From NCBI GenBank assembly GCA_014898425.1, contig RCSZ01000005.1:1948501-2012500 (forward strand): a DNA stretch of 64,000 nucleotides. Reading direction: 5' to 3'. Below are positions 46,496 through 57,992 of this stretch, piece after piece. The position numbers and the translations under genes were made by a program. The number at the start of each line of letters is the position of its first letter. Positions within the stretch are counted from its first letter, which is position 1. Under the pieces are notes generated by a model. It made no database searches, was not told the origin of the DNA, and worked only from the letters and a program-made list of their open reading frames with translations. Source of the DNA: Botryotinia globosa. Taxonomy: Eukaryota; Ascomycota; Leotiomycetes; Helotiales; Sclerotiniaceae.

Positions 46496-47328
46496 TCAGC
46501 GAAGGATCCCATGGAGTAATTCATGCAAGGTATTATGTACAATCTCGTTGGCCACGTGTACAGCTTTATTAGCATCATGTACAGCACCGTCCTTATCGCG
46601 AGTAACAAGACGTCTCAGAATATCAGTAAGGAATCCAGGCGCTGATGTGGCATCCTTCCCACCATCGCGAGTAGCATCTTCAACAATGCTACTTGTAACG
46701 TCGCTCGTAGCATCATCTCCCGTGGCGTCTTTGGTAGTATCAACTGCAGCGTCAGAAGCCTCATTTCCTCCCTTTTCGTGGCCATGATGACGCCTTGAAA
46801 CATCGCGGGCAGTATCACGCCTTGTAGTACGGTCAATAAAACCACCAGGTGCAGCATCGTCGGCAATATCAAGTGCATCGTCGACAATCTCGCCTTCTTG
46901 ACTCTTGTGGCCATGACGAAGCCTTGAAACGTCGCGGGTACTAAGGCCTCCTGTAATATCGTCTATATTGAGACTTCCTACAGCATCCTCGACAGGATTA
47001 CTTTCTGAAGCATTTTTCGTGTTGTCATTTCCTACAGCATTGTTGGCAGTGGTACTTCCTGCAACATCTTTCGTATTATCATTGGTTGTGGAGCCACCGA
47101 TGAGTCCCCTGGTTCTGAGTATGGTTGGACTGAAAATTGAATGTTAGCTTTCAAGATAAGAGCATAGAATATAAGTTACACGAAAGAAGAGGATCGGAGG
47201 CGCGAGAGATGCAATGATCCAAAACTGAGTGTTTCTCACAGGGACTAGACTCACGAGTCAATGGGAGAGGCAAAGGTGGTAGCCCATAAGAAAGAAGCAA
47301 CGACGAGAGCCGGCTTGGTGAGATGCAT
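46496..47328 (-). CDS. secreted Asp/Ala/Thr-rich repeat protein
   Basis: Two exons, 47255-47328 and 46496-47129, give 235 residues. The N-terminus MHLTKPALVVASFLWATTFA is a clear signal peptide with likely cleavage near FAS-P. The mature part has no cysteine and is built of degenerate short repeats: NDNTKDVAGS, NDNTKNASES, and a longer unit seen twice, RDVSRLRHGHKSQEGE and RDVSRRHHGHEKGGNE, each followed by an acidic DAAxDxxxDA stretch. Paired basic residues (TRRD, SRRH, LRRL) sit between units and could be kexin sites. The C-terminal 30 residues are an amphipathic, His-rich helix-like segment (AVHVANEIVHNTLHELLHGI). I do not recognise a family. A wall-associated or effector-like secreted protein is plausible but not shown. 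Confidence 0.8.
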
Positions 47329-48697
47329 ATTTGGCTTGGTGGTGAGAGTGTATGTGTCTTAAAAAGTTGATTAAGTGAGGATTGCGGTTAATGCAAGAAG
47401 TTGCTGGATACCCCTCTGATATAATATGCGGACGACTTTCACTTGAAGATGAAGATGTTGCTAATCATCAAACGGAAATAGGATGCGTCATGTCTCCTCT
47501 TATATATACTGATATATATTTCAAGATGGCTCAGAACACTTGTTGACATGAACCTTTCAAGGGAGAGAAGATGCCCGAATACGAGACAATTGACTTTGAA
47601 AGCACTACAACGACTCTCGAGTCACTTTGGAACGACAAAGATAAGAGATCAAAGCTTCTAGACTAATGGTGAAAAGTCTCAGACTACTCCCAATGCAAGA
47701 ATGGAGAGACTCTCAGTTTCCAACCAAGCTGACGTGGAATACAGCGGAAAGACTGGACTGGGCCATTGATAGCGTTGCTTCCAAACATAAAGCACATTAA
47801 TAGCTTATCCCCTGTAGATCGTAGGATCGAGACTCAATCAGACTTCATAAAGGGAATCATAAATAGGGGGTAGTTTCGCAAGTGAAGTGTTGTAGGAAGA
47901 GAGTGTCGAAGACTTTCTCGGTAAACAACGCCCATGCCCATTACCACGCGGCCGGAGACGAACAATCAACCAAAACCTTAAATAGCAAGATGAAAAACTT
48001 GAAACAATAGGTTTCTTTGGTTGATCACAGAATATCAATACACAAACCTATATCTTACGCAATTAGTGACTTCTATTTGCTTCCATTGAAACATTGTCCC
48101 TTGTTTTGAAAAACTGGATTGAACTTAATTCATTATTGAAGTATTAGTGAAGGTTATTGAAAGTTTGAATCATCTCCAATTGTATTAGGTCTTAGATAAG
48201 GTTGACAACCAATGAATTGATCTTTCGTTGATCAAGATTTATCAAACTTTGACTTTCGATAATTAATAGTTTAGTGAGTATTTATAGGTTGGAAGTCTTA
48301 AAAGTACCTATCAGATTTAAAATTATGATAGTCCTCTATCAACGTCTAGGTAGTTTTAGGGTTTGATCAATTGTTCGTTGCCGGCCTCGATCTCCTTATT
48401 TCGAACAATTATGCTTCTCCTTGTGATCACAACTCTTTGATCTTTTCGATTAAGTATATATTGTCATCTTTCGAGAAATTAGAGAGGACCAATAGTGATG
48501 TCAATATTTTATAATACATTTTCTAGTGACAGCTTTAGATAGTAAGCGAAAGCATTTGGAGCAAGTCTTTTTGACCAACCTTAATCATGTGACCTGAAAT
48601 TTAAGTCTTGCGCTCGTCACGGGATTCTCTTCCTCGTCGCTGAGAAGTTTTTCTCTGCCCACTTGAAGTTAAGAGAGCAAGTGCTCAATCCAGAACT
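47329..48697. other. intergenic region, divergent promoters
   Basis: About 1.37 kb between the secreted-protein gene (minus) and tad2 (plus). No supportable gene; the open frame at 47838-48038 has no ATG. The first 150 bp upstream of 47328 contain GGTGAG and TATATA-like stretches, probably promoter and 5' UTR. Confidence 0.55.
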
Positions 48698-49525
48698 ATG
48701 GAGTCTTCAATGGTAAATTCAGATACAATCTCTGATACGAAAGTATCATCGCAGATAAATCTTCCACCCGATGCAAAATCGATGACTCAAGATGAAATAG
48801 ATACACATATATTTTTCATGCGTGAAGCTCTTGCTATGGTATTTCGTCTAGTCATCTATACGGTTAGCATAAACGTTGACATATTTTAGGCAAATCTCGC
48901 CCTGAACAACAATGAAACCCCCGTAGGTTGTGTACTTGTTGATCCAATTCTCAAGAAGGTCGTAGCTAGAGGAATGAATGCAACCAACAGGAGTTATAAT
49001 GGGACAAGACATGCAGAATTTATTGCTATTGATAAATTGTTGTCTTCGAGTCCCAAAGTTGAACGTGGCGACGTCGATGAAACTAGGAACGCGAAAAGAA
49101 AGAGAGGAGAGAATGGAAGTGAGGGCAACGCTGGAAAAGGCGATGAGAGTGGAAGTTCAAAACGTGGGTATGGGCCGGAAGACTTGAAACATTTGGATCT
49201 ATACGTCACGATAGAACCATGTATAATGTGTGCGTCATTACTACAACAATTTGGAATACGAAAAGTATGGTATGGGGCGGTCAATGATAAATTTGGAGGA
49301 AATGGTGGAGTTTTGAATATTCATGTTGGGAACGGAAAATCTGATAGTAATGGCGCCACCGATGATGTAGCAAAAGATGGCAGGAATCAGACAGTCGAAG
49401 AAGAAAGAGCAGAGAAACATGAGGGCGATTATGAAGTCAGTGGTGGGTGGTTGCGAGAAGAAGCTATTGTTATTTTGAGGAGATTTTATGTTCAAGAGAA
49501 TGGAAGGGGCAAGTATTCTTTCTGA
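48698..49525 (+). CDS. tad2: tRNA-specific adenosine-34 deaminase catalytic subunit
   Basis: Two exons, 48698-48838 and 48890-49525, give 258 residues. The cytidine-deaminase-fold zinc site is complete: H88-A-E90 in NGTRHAEFIAIDKLL and PCIMC at residues 157-161 (TIEPCIMCASLLQQFGIRKV). Tad2 with Tad3 converts A34 to inosine in the anticodon wobble position of several tRNAs. A lysine/glycine-rich insertion of about 50 residues (including NAKRKRGENGSEGN) lies between the HAE and PCxxC motifs, and a second polar insertion follows GGVLNIHVGNG. The 51-bp intron is in phase 0. The Tad3 partner is not in the window. Confidence 0.93.
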
Positions 49526-49967
49526 TTCTATTTCCATTCTTTCGAAGGCCTCGAAGCTAATTTGCTACAGCGCCCGAACCCAGAAACAAGAAAGAGAGAA
49601 TATTGAAATTAGAGGTGGAACCAATGATAGACTCGAGAGTAAAGGGTGATGAAACGGGTTAAATCTGAGATATTTTGGTCTACTGAGTGGCTTTCAAAAG
49701 ATCGAAGATAGGCGGCGGATGGTTTGGATGCAATAGATGGTCGGAGATACGCTCCGGGCAGTACATCAGAGAAAGACATAATGCATATTACGCGAAAATT
49801 GAGTATATAGTCATGTAAAACACTCACAATTTCACAACTCAGGCTCGCGACCGAAAAGTCAAGCGCATCATTCCGGTTCCCCTATTTACAGTCGTCCTTT
49901 TCGAGTTGTTCGATTTCACCCCCAGAAGATGTTTTCCCTAAGCGCCGCTTCATCACAATTCGCACTT
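49526..49967. other. intergenic region between convergent genes
   Basis: About 440 bp between the stops of tad2 and the complex I subunit gene, presumably 3' UTRs. No gene seen. Confidence 0.6.
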
Positions 49968-50754
49968 CTAGTTTGACAATTTCTTTCCCGAACTTTCAGC
50001 CTCCAACTCTCTCTCAGCTTGTTGGTAATACTTGGCTGTATCAACTCCATGCTGGTTGTGATTTACCATGTTAAACCAAGGCATAACATGCATCCAAACT
50101 CCTGCATATCTTGAATTCCTCGATGCGACTCCTTGGATGTATGGTGTAGTTGAGCTTTCCCCATATAAAGACTCTCCCTTTTTAACTTTGTTCACCATTT
50201 CTCTCATATCCATTTCTTGTTCACGCTTATTTTCAGTGAAACCGTAGAATCGTACTGTCATCATGAATTAGCACATTTGGACGAGTTCGTATGAAGGCGG
50301 GGAAATGGAGCAGGGAAAGCAGATTGATCCAAACACGTACGTATAGATCGTTGGTAAAACATAAAGAAACCAGCTCCAACACCAATAACTCCCGATAATC
50401 GCATGATTGGAGCAAATCCTCCTTTTCCAACAAGTGAAGGTGAAATTCGTTCCCACAACAACATCAAACCCGGTCCTGCGGTAGCCGTCACTGCTCCGAC
50501 CGCATAGTCCGATGGCCTTGCATAGCCAAGAACTCTTTTAATATGTCTGTATGATACGTATCAGTATTTTGCCCCTCTTCGCGATATCACTGGCGGGGTT
50601 TATGGGACGTACGGGTCACTGTCGATGAGCTTGGGAGCAGTTAGCTGGAGTGTTTCTTGCGTAAAACTTTGGCAGCAAAGTGACGAGAACTTACAGGATA
50701 ATCGGTGTTGATTTTCTTTGAAGGCACGAATGGCCTTTGTTCGGTATTCGACAT
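49968..50754 (-). CDS. NADH:ubiquinone oxidoreductase 21 kDa subunit
   Basis: Four exons, 50695-50754, 50613-50644, 50341-50546 and 49968-50254, give 194 residues, the usual size of the fungal 21 kDa accessory subunit of respiratory complex I (nuo-21 of Neurospora type). Landmarks are VLGYARPSDYAVGAVTATAG, a membrane segment near residues 60-80 (SGVIGVGAGFFMFYQRS), RFYGFTENKREQEMDMREMV and a C-terminal WMHVMPWFNMVNHNQHGVDT. It acts in the mitochondrial inner membrane. The second exon is only 32 bp; the frame is kept across all three introns. Confidence 0.9.
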
Positions 50755-51031
50755 TTTGAAATATGCCAATTGCTTACAATTGGGATTCAGCGCACTGGTG
50801 AGGTCAATTCTTGATGGAGGTTCGATATCGAAACGCCAAATTGTGCATGGGCCAGGTGAGATATTTCTGCCTGACTTAAATTGATTTCTGCCTCACAATC
50901 TGTCGCGTCTTCCCTTATCGTGGACGCGTCTGACACAACGAAATCTTGGGTTTTTCATGTGAATTTAGGTTATATTTATATTTCAAGGTAACGAAAACTT
51001 AATAGATTTTGATCATTAATCTACTTATACA
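50755..51031. promoter_or_regulatory. shared divergent promoter region
   Basis: A 277-bp gap between the divergent starts of the complex I subunit and csm3, so probably a bidirectional promoter. It includes CGTCT/GACGCG-type sequence around 50905-50935, which could be a cell-cycle MluI-box-like element (ACGCGT-related), relevant to csm3. Confidence 0.45.
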
Positions 51032-52149
51032 ATGGACTCTCCACCACCAAGGCCTCTTCCCACCGAGACGCCCAATGCCGTTGGGAATGAATTTGATGAT
51101 CTAGATGACCTTTTTGATTACGATGCTGGAGATGCAAATGATCCTTTCAGCGACAATTACGTGGTTCCCGGAAGTAAAGAAAAAGAATCAACCAAGACCT
51201 CAGAAACCAATACCAAAAGTGGTGCAGGACTTGGTATTGATGAAGAAATCCAGGTTACCAAAAAGCCTAGAGTCCCTAGAGTGAAACTTGATGAGCACAA
51301 GTATGTCCAATTTGTCTGATGGATGGACTTGGAGATACTGATATGGATATGAAGACTTTTGTCTTCTGCAGGAATACCAAAACTACGGAAAAAAGCGGCA
51401 GATCATTTGAAGTTCAAGGGTAAAGGCCATGAGGTATGGATTGTAAATTTGTGGATATCAGCTTTATACTTACAGAAATATAGTATTCAGATGCAGCTCG
51501 TCTCCTTGCATTCTACCAACTCTGGCTCGATGATCTATTCCCAAAAGCCAAATTTGCTGACGCATTAGCTATGGTCGAAAAGCTTGGTCACAAAAAAATG
51601 ATACAATCTGCGAGAATGGACTGGATTAATGAGGGGAAAGCTAACTCGTCGGTCCACGAAGATTCCCTATTCGACGAACCAGAACTTCCTCCACGCGATG
51701 AAAATCAACGAGAGAAAACAGTCTCGAGGATAGCACCGATATTTGAAGCTGCAGCGAGTGAAAGACCTAAAACACCAGTTCCAAATCAAGATCCGGACTT
51801 CGATGATATGTATGATTCTACTCCGAAGAATGCGCGACAAAACGCAGCTATACAGTCTACTTCAGTCTTTGGTAGTGGTAACGATAGTATATTTGGTCCT
51901 CCGAAGGTTACGACAGCTGGGGATGATGGGCCGCCAGACGATGATCTAGAGGCATTACTTGCAGAAGCGGAACAGGAAAGGGGCGATGAGGAAATGTTAG
52001 ATGACGATATCGAAGCATTGCTCGCCGCAAATAACGACGATGCACCTGCTAGTCGGCCTGCAAAACAAGATACAGGAAAATCTACACAAGCTGGAGATGA
52101 AGATTTGGATGCTATGGAAGCTATGATGGATATGGATGGGGGATGGTAA
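51032..52149 (+). CDS. csm3: replication fork protection subunit Csm3/Swi3
   Basis: Three exons, 51032-51300, 51355-51433 and 51484-52149, give 337 residues. The conserved Swi3 (TIPIN-like) domain spans about residues 75-155: KPRVPRVKLDEHKLLSSAGI, PKLRKKAADHLKFKGKGHEY, SDAARLLAFYQLWLDDLFPK and ADALAMVEKLGHKKMIQSAR. With Tof1/Swi1 it stabilises stalled forks and supports checkpoint signalling. The N-terminus is acidic (NEFDDLDDLFDYDAG) and the C-terminal half is disordered with two related acidic motifs (DDDLEALLAEAEQ and DDDIEALLAANND). Both introns are about 50 bp and restore the domain exactly. Confidence 0.93.
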
Positions 52150-52681
52150 ACAGGCAGGGGCTGGCGTTAGAGTGTACAATAGCAGCATTATGAGGCGTTG
52201 GGGTGAACTATTTCGTATGAAACTTCTTAATTGGGAATCATATTCTAATGAGATGATGCTCTCCGTAGTCTAAGTAGCCTACTCAATCACACGATTGTAT
52301 GATTTTGATTGGAGTGATTGACAATGCTGGGTCTGATGTGGTGAGCAATTGGCTATGTCATCGAGCCGATTGCGATGTAGGTTGAATTGAATAGAATTTC
52401 AAACATAACAAAGATTGTAAAACACATCTTCTTCGAACTCAAAAAGAAACTGTTCGAAATGCCCTAGATCCGCAAATTAAAATAAATTGGTAACACTATC
52501 ACTCATCAACCTTTCAACCTTTTTCGCTGGTGAAGTGCAGAGCCCAAAAGCCCAAGAACCCCACCCCCACCATAATTTGGTAAAGCACGTACCTGAGAAG
52601 CTGCAGCTTCGAGAGCTGCCTACTGATACTTTACACAGCACTTCCAAGATTTGTGGAAGATCTGTCAGTTACTTAGTAACC
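52150..52681. other. intergenic region upstream of ski2
   Basis: About 530 bp: 3' flank of csm3 and promoter of ski2. The ski2 reading frame stays open upstream to about 52487 but without an ATG, and that part is Pro/His-rich and unlike the family, so it is treated as 5' UTR. Confidence 0.6.
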
Positions 52682-55600
52682 ATGGCAGAAGGTCTAGTCG
52701 CAGCTTTAGATCATCTTGTGCTCGAAACGCAGGATGACTGGATCGACAGTATTCTCGATGAGCAACGTCCACCAAAACGCATCAAGCAAAATCGCGACGA
52801 GCTTAAACAGGAGCTTGAACAGAAGTACCTAACGCCATCAACCACATTTTCTACAGAATGGTTAAACAAGCTTCAACAGTAAGTCTTATTCTTCCTTCAT
52901 AATCTTCATCGTGGGGTCCCGGTATGTTTGTCTGCTTGACAAGATGCGCGAGATAAAAAGTATGGGCAGCTTCTCGGGCATTATTAACATCTACTTTCAT
53001 TCAGGCGCTGGGACTCACCAGCAAATTATACAGACCTTTTTCAACTTGCTCCAACTCAAACACGAACAATCACACGGTTCACAAGAGAAGGTTTAGAAGG
53101 GCGGGTTACAGGTTACAAGGAAGTTACAGTACCAGCAAACAGTGCGACTGCTAAGAACTCAACGTCTTTTATGAGAAAACCAGCCAATAAGGCAGATTTT
53201 GTTAGAGGTGCAGCAGGCTTCTTTCCATTCGCACCTGGTGGATTAGATGCTGTAGTGGCTGCGGCTGCTTTGGATGAACAGGTCGGTAAAATCGATGTTG
53301 CGGTACCCGAAAAAAAGAATTTGGAAAGAATCATAAACTTTGGTGGCGAGGATGGGCTATTAAGCGTACCACCAGGATTTACCAGGGGGCTCAAGTTTGA
53401 GAAGAAGGGAGGAGTTGATGAGAAAGAGGCTGAAGACGTGAAGAATGTCCTAGAGGAGGAACCAGCCGAGGAAGTGTCTGCAAATGGAGCAGATGGTGCC
53501 ATGAAGGATGAAGCTTCTTCGGAAAGCTCAGACGAAGAAGAAGATGATATTGATTCAATGTTGCCAGTTGAATATCCGGCACTGGAGCCCCATGGTGCAC
53601 TAGCAGCCTCAAGCGCGAAGAGAAGTGGAAAAGAATGGGCACATATGGTTGATGTCAAGAGAGACATTCCAAATTTTAGAGAATTGGTTCCTGATATGGC
53701 AAGAGATTGGCCATTCGAACTGGATACTTTTCAAAAGGAAGCAGTTTATCATTTGGAAAGCGGAGATTCAGTTTTTGTTGCTGCTCATACATCGGCAGGT
53801 AAAACAGTAGTAGCAGAATATGCTATTGCTCTTGCCGCCAAGCATATGACCAAGGCAATTTATACATCTCCAATCAAAGCATTGAGTAATCAGAAATTCC
53901 GAGATTTCCGACAAGTTTTCGACGAAGTTGGCATTCTCACGGGAGATGTGCAGATCAACCCTGAGGCAAGTTGTCTTATCATGACCACAGAGATTTTAAG
54001 AAGTATGCTCTACAGGGGAGCTGATTTAATCAGAGATGTGGAGTTTGTTATTTTCGATGAAGTACATTACGTTAATGATTTAGAGAGAGGAGTGGTCTGG
54101 GAAGAAGTTATCATTATGTTGCCAGAACATGTAACATTAATTTTGCTGTCCGCAACTGTCCCAAACACCTACGAATTTGCATCCTGGGTTGGAAGAACTA
54201 AGAAGAAAGATATTTATGTCATCTCAACTCCAAAGAGACCAGTTCCACTAGAACATTACCTTTGGGCAGATAAAGGCATTCACAAGATTGTGGATGCAGA
54301 AAAGAAGTTCATCGAGAAGGGTTGGAAGTCCGCAAACGATGTTCTATCTGGGAGAGATAAGGTAAAGGCTCTACCTCCACCAGACTCCTCAAATACTCGT
54401 GGAGGAAACCAAAGAGGTAGAGGTCAAGGTCAGAATGCGCGTGGTGGTGCACAACGTGGAGGTGGTCAACAACGTGGAGGAGCACAACAGAGAGGCGGTC
54501 GTGGTGGTAGTGGGCCACCCCGTGCTAGTCATAACCCAGGGCATATGGGACGTGGCGGTAGACCTGGAGGTCGAACAACAGCTGCCCAAGACAAGACACT
54601 ATGGGTACACCTAGTTCAATTTCTCAAAAAAGAAAACTTACTCCCAGCATGTATTTTCGTCTTCTCCAAAAAGAGATGCGAAGAAAATGCAGATGCATTG
54701 AGTAATCAAGACTTCTGTACAGCGACAGAAAAGAGTGCGATACACATGACAATTGAGAAATCCATTGCTCGGCTCAAACCAGAGGACCGACAATTACCAC
54801 AAATCATTCGATTACGAGATTTACTTGGGCGAGGTATTGCTGTTCACCATGGTGGTCTGCTACCTATTGTGAAGGAAATTGTTGAGATGTTATTCGCACA
54901 AACTTTGGTGAAAGTCCTTTTCGCCACAGAAACATTTGCTATGGGATTGAATTTGCCAACTCGAACAGTTGTCTTTTCTGGGTATCGCAAGCATGACGGA
55001 CAATCCTTCCGTGATTTATTGCCTGGAGAATATACTCAAATGGCTGGTAGAGCAGGTCGTCGTGGATTAGATCCTGTGGGTTCGGTTATAATTGTTGCGC
55101 CGGGAGGTGGTGAAGCTCCACCCGTTACTGAACTTCGACAAATGATACTCGGAGAACCGTCAAAGCTTCGTTCTCAATTCAGATTGACCTACAACATGAT
55201 ACTCAATCTCCTGCGAGTTGAGGCTTTGAAAATCGAGGAGATGATCAAAAGAAGTTTTAGTGAACATGCTACTCAGCAACTTCTACCTGAGCATGAAAAG
55301 GCGGTCAAATTATCCGAAGCAGACCTGGCCAAGATCACCAGAGAACCTTGCGATATTTGTGAACAGGATTTAGATACTTGTCACGAGGCAACTCAGACTT
55401 ATAAGCAACTGACTCGCGATGTTCATATTGGATCACTATCAACTGCTATTGGTCGTCGAATGTTTGTTAAGGGTCGACTGGTAGTTTACCACAAGGATGG
55501 TGTTCGCACACCTGGTATTCTTGTTCGTGACGGTGCTACAGATGTGAATGGCCTATCTGTTCATATTCTCGAGATCAGAACAAGACGAGATCAATGGGAT

Positions 55601-56708
55601 ACAACTGATTTGTTGCCATTCGTACCTAAGTTTCGAGGAATTTTCACCAAACTTCCTAACCTCAAGAAGCACATTTCCACCAAGACTTGTTACGTTTCTG
55701 TTAATGATTTGGAGTGCGTCACGAATACGATCGTGAAGGGAGTAGTTCCTGAAATATACAAAGGCGGGGAACTTTATGAGAGCGCCAAACAGATTCTTTT
55801 CAATCTTTGTTCATCGTGGGAAAGTGATGTATGGGATGAATTGGACTGGTCTAAGATCAAGGTTCTCCAATTGAGGGAAAATCTTGTAAAGCGTTCAGAC
55901 CAAGCTACCATCACCCAAGAAGCTAATTGCTTAAGATGTCCTTCATTTTTGAAACATGTAGGTGCCCCTTCAAGTTCTTGTTTGTATCATACAACACTTA
56001 CTGATATAATAAACTTACCCTCAGTTCGCAATGTGTCATGATCAATGGCTAATCCAAGCCAATATCATTCAACTTCGTCAACTTATGTCTGACAACAATC
56101 TTCAACTATTGCCTGATTATGAACAACGAATCCAAGTCCTCAAAGATCTAGACTTTATCGATGACGCCTCTCGCGTGCAACTCAAGGGAAAGGTCGCTTG
56201 CGAGATACACTCCGCAGACGAATTAATTCTGACGGAACTAATTCTTGACAACGTACTATCAGCATATACACCAGAAGAAATTGTCTCTCTTCTTAGTGCC
56301 TTCATTTTCCAAGAAAAAACAACTGTTGTCCCAACTCTCCCCAGTTCCTTAGAAACCGGCAAAATCAAGATCCTTGAACTCTCAAAAAAGATAACAGATA
56401 TGCAAATATTACATCAAGTTATCCAACCAACATCTGAATCCAATGATTTTGAAGCTCATCCTGAGCGTTTTGGACTCATGGAAGTCGTATATGAATGGGC
56501 ACGCGGAATGAGTTTCAAGAATATTACAATGCTGACAGATGTACTTGAAGGTACAATTGTGAGAGTCATCACGAGATTAGACGAAACCTGCAGGGAGGTC
56601 AGAAATGCGGCTAGAATCATTGGTGATCCTGAGTTGTTTCAAAAAATGCAAACCTGTCAAGAGATCATCAAAAGAGATATTACTGCTGTAGCTAGTTTGT
56701 ACATGTAG
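52682..56708 (+). CDS. ski2: Ski2 DExH-box RNA helicase
   Basis: Three exons, 52682-52878, 53005-55957 and 56025-56708, give 1277 residues (yeast Ski2 1287). It is the helicase of the Ski complex, which feeds mRNA 3'-5' into the cytoplasmic exosome for turnover and antiviral decay. Motifs: Walker A AAHTSAGKT near residue 325, DEVH box near 417 (VIFDEVHYVND), SAT (LLSATVPN), and motif VI QMAGRAGRRG near 744. The N-terminal block TITRFTREGLEGRVTGYKEV and KNSTSFMRKPANKADFVRGA are Ski2-specific, distinguishing it from Mtr4. An Arg/Gly-rich (RGG) insertion at about residues 528-595 lies between the two RecA domains. The C-terminal arch and DSHCT helical bundle are present. Start: the first in-frame AUG, matching the family N-terminus. 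Confidence 0.97.
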
Positions 56709-57992
56709 ACGGGTGGTTTTATGATTATGGATTGGTTGAACGATTTGAGAGGGAAAATACCAGAGCGCTGTCTGTACATTAATTACTATACCTATGGAGT
56801 TATGAGGAAATAAATAAATAAATTTTGATCATTCCAGATGCATGCATGACCTGCGATTGGTGTCTAGACCTGCGTAATATAGAGTAAGAGACGAAAGAGA
56901 AATCTCGGGGGTGAATCTTATGCATTGGAAAACGTTTGTTGAATATCTCATTATTCAATATTCTCTTAGAGGCTTGGGAAAAGGGTCGGATTGGTGGAGT
57001 GGAGAAATTATATTTTTCTATGGTGTTTATGTTTGTTATATCTCATCGGTCATATATCATTATTGTCTATTGTCATTGCATAGGTACTAGTATAGTAGTT
57101 CACCTCCGATGATCTCTCGGAACATGCCTATGTACTGTATAATGATATACCTGATTTTATAATATGTATTCAAAATATAACTTTTTTTTATCTAATCAAC
57201 TTTTTATTAAATTCTATAAAAAAATAATTCAATTGCTTTTAATTCAATTAATATAATTTCAAATCGGAAAAACTTCATAAGAAAATATAAAATTTTAATT
57301 AATAAAATCAAAAAATAAAATATAAATAATTTCAATCGAAAATTTATTGAATTGAAAATAATTAAATGAAAATTCAAAAGTTTAAAAATTATATCAAAAA
57401 TATAATTTTATTTAATTATTTTCAATTCAATAAATTTTTAATTAAAATTATTTATATTTTTATCACATAAAGTTTTTTCAATTTGGAATTATATTGATTG
57501 AATTGAAGTTTTTGATTTTTTAGAATTTCGATTAAATGATATTGAAAAATGGCTTTTTCTTTTGGACACATGTTATGAAATCGGGTGTATGATTGATGCT
57601 CATTCGCTTATTGTCCCGAAGGCTCAAACTAAATACTAATGTGATAACCTTCATCGCTTTTACGTATCGGGCGGGTGGCTGATGGTAAGATGTGAACTCT
57701 CTTGGAAGTGATATATAATCTGTTTTAAAATAGCAGAGGAATTTATTGTTGTATTTTCTATATGTCCTGAAAATATATTCAATCTCGATACATGCTACTG
57801 TTAGTAATACTCATCTCATGTATAACAATGTTCAAGTTCAAGTCTGATGAGTATATTAAATTGGTAAATTCTTAGTCTAAAGCACTAAGTGTATCTAATC
57901 AGAAATGTCGTTAATGAATTCATATATTCATTTTTTACCCTCATATTTGTATTCATATGATATGATACTTTCCCTTGTAACCTTTCCATTTT
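56709..57992. other. intergenic region with an AT-rich hairpin
   Basis: About 1.3 kb between convergent genes. An AT-rich imperfect inverted repeat lies at about 57180-57545; the rest is featureless and has no gene. Confidence 0.6.
57180..57545. mobile_element. AT-rich imperfect inverted repeat, MITE relic
   Basis: The left arm (about 57231-57382) contains TTTATTGAATTGAAAATAAT and the right arm (about 57415-57522) its inverse, ATTATTTTCAATTCAATAAA. The match extends outwards through TATAAATAATTT and AATATAATTTCAAA-like blocks, with a gap in one arm. Non-coding and very AT-rich. Most likely a RIP-decayed foldback element; ends are not defined. Confidence 0.6.

Noticed and set aside
46548..46914. 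Two overlapping Ala/Ser/Thr and Leu-rich frames on both strands
   Set aside because: They are shadows of the repeat-rich secreted-protein exon 46496-47129.
53113..53667. A 184-codon minus-strand frame
   Set aside because: It lies entirely inside ski2 exon 2, whose plus-strand product is unmistakable.
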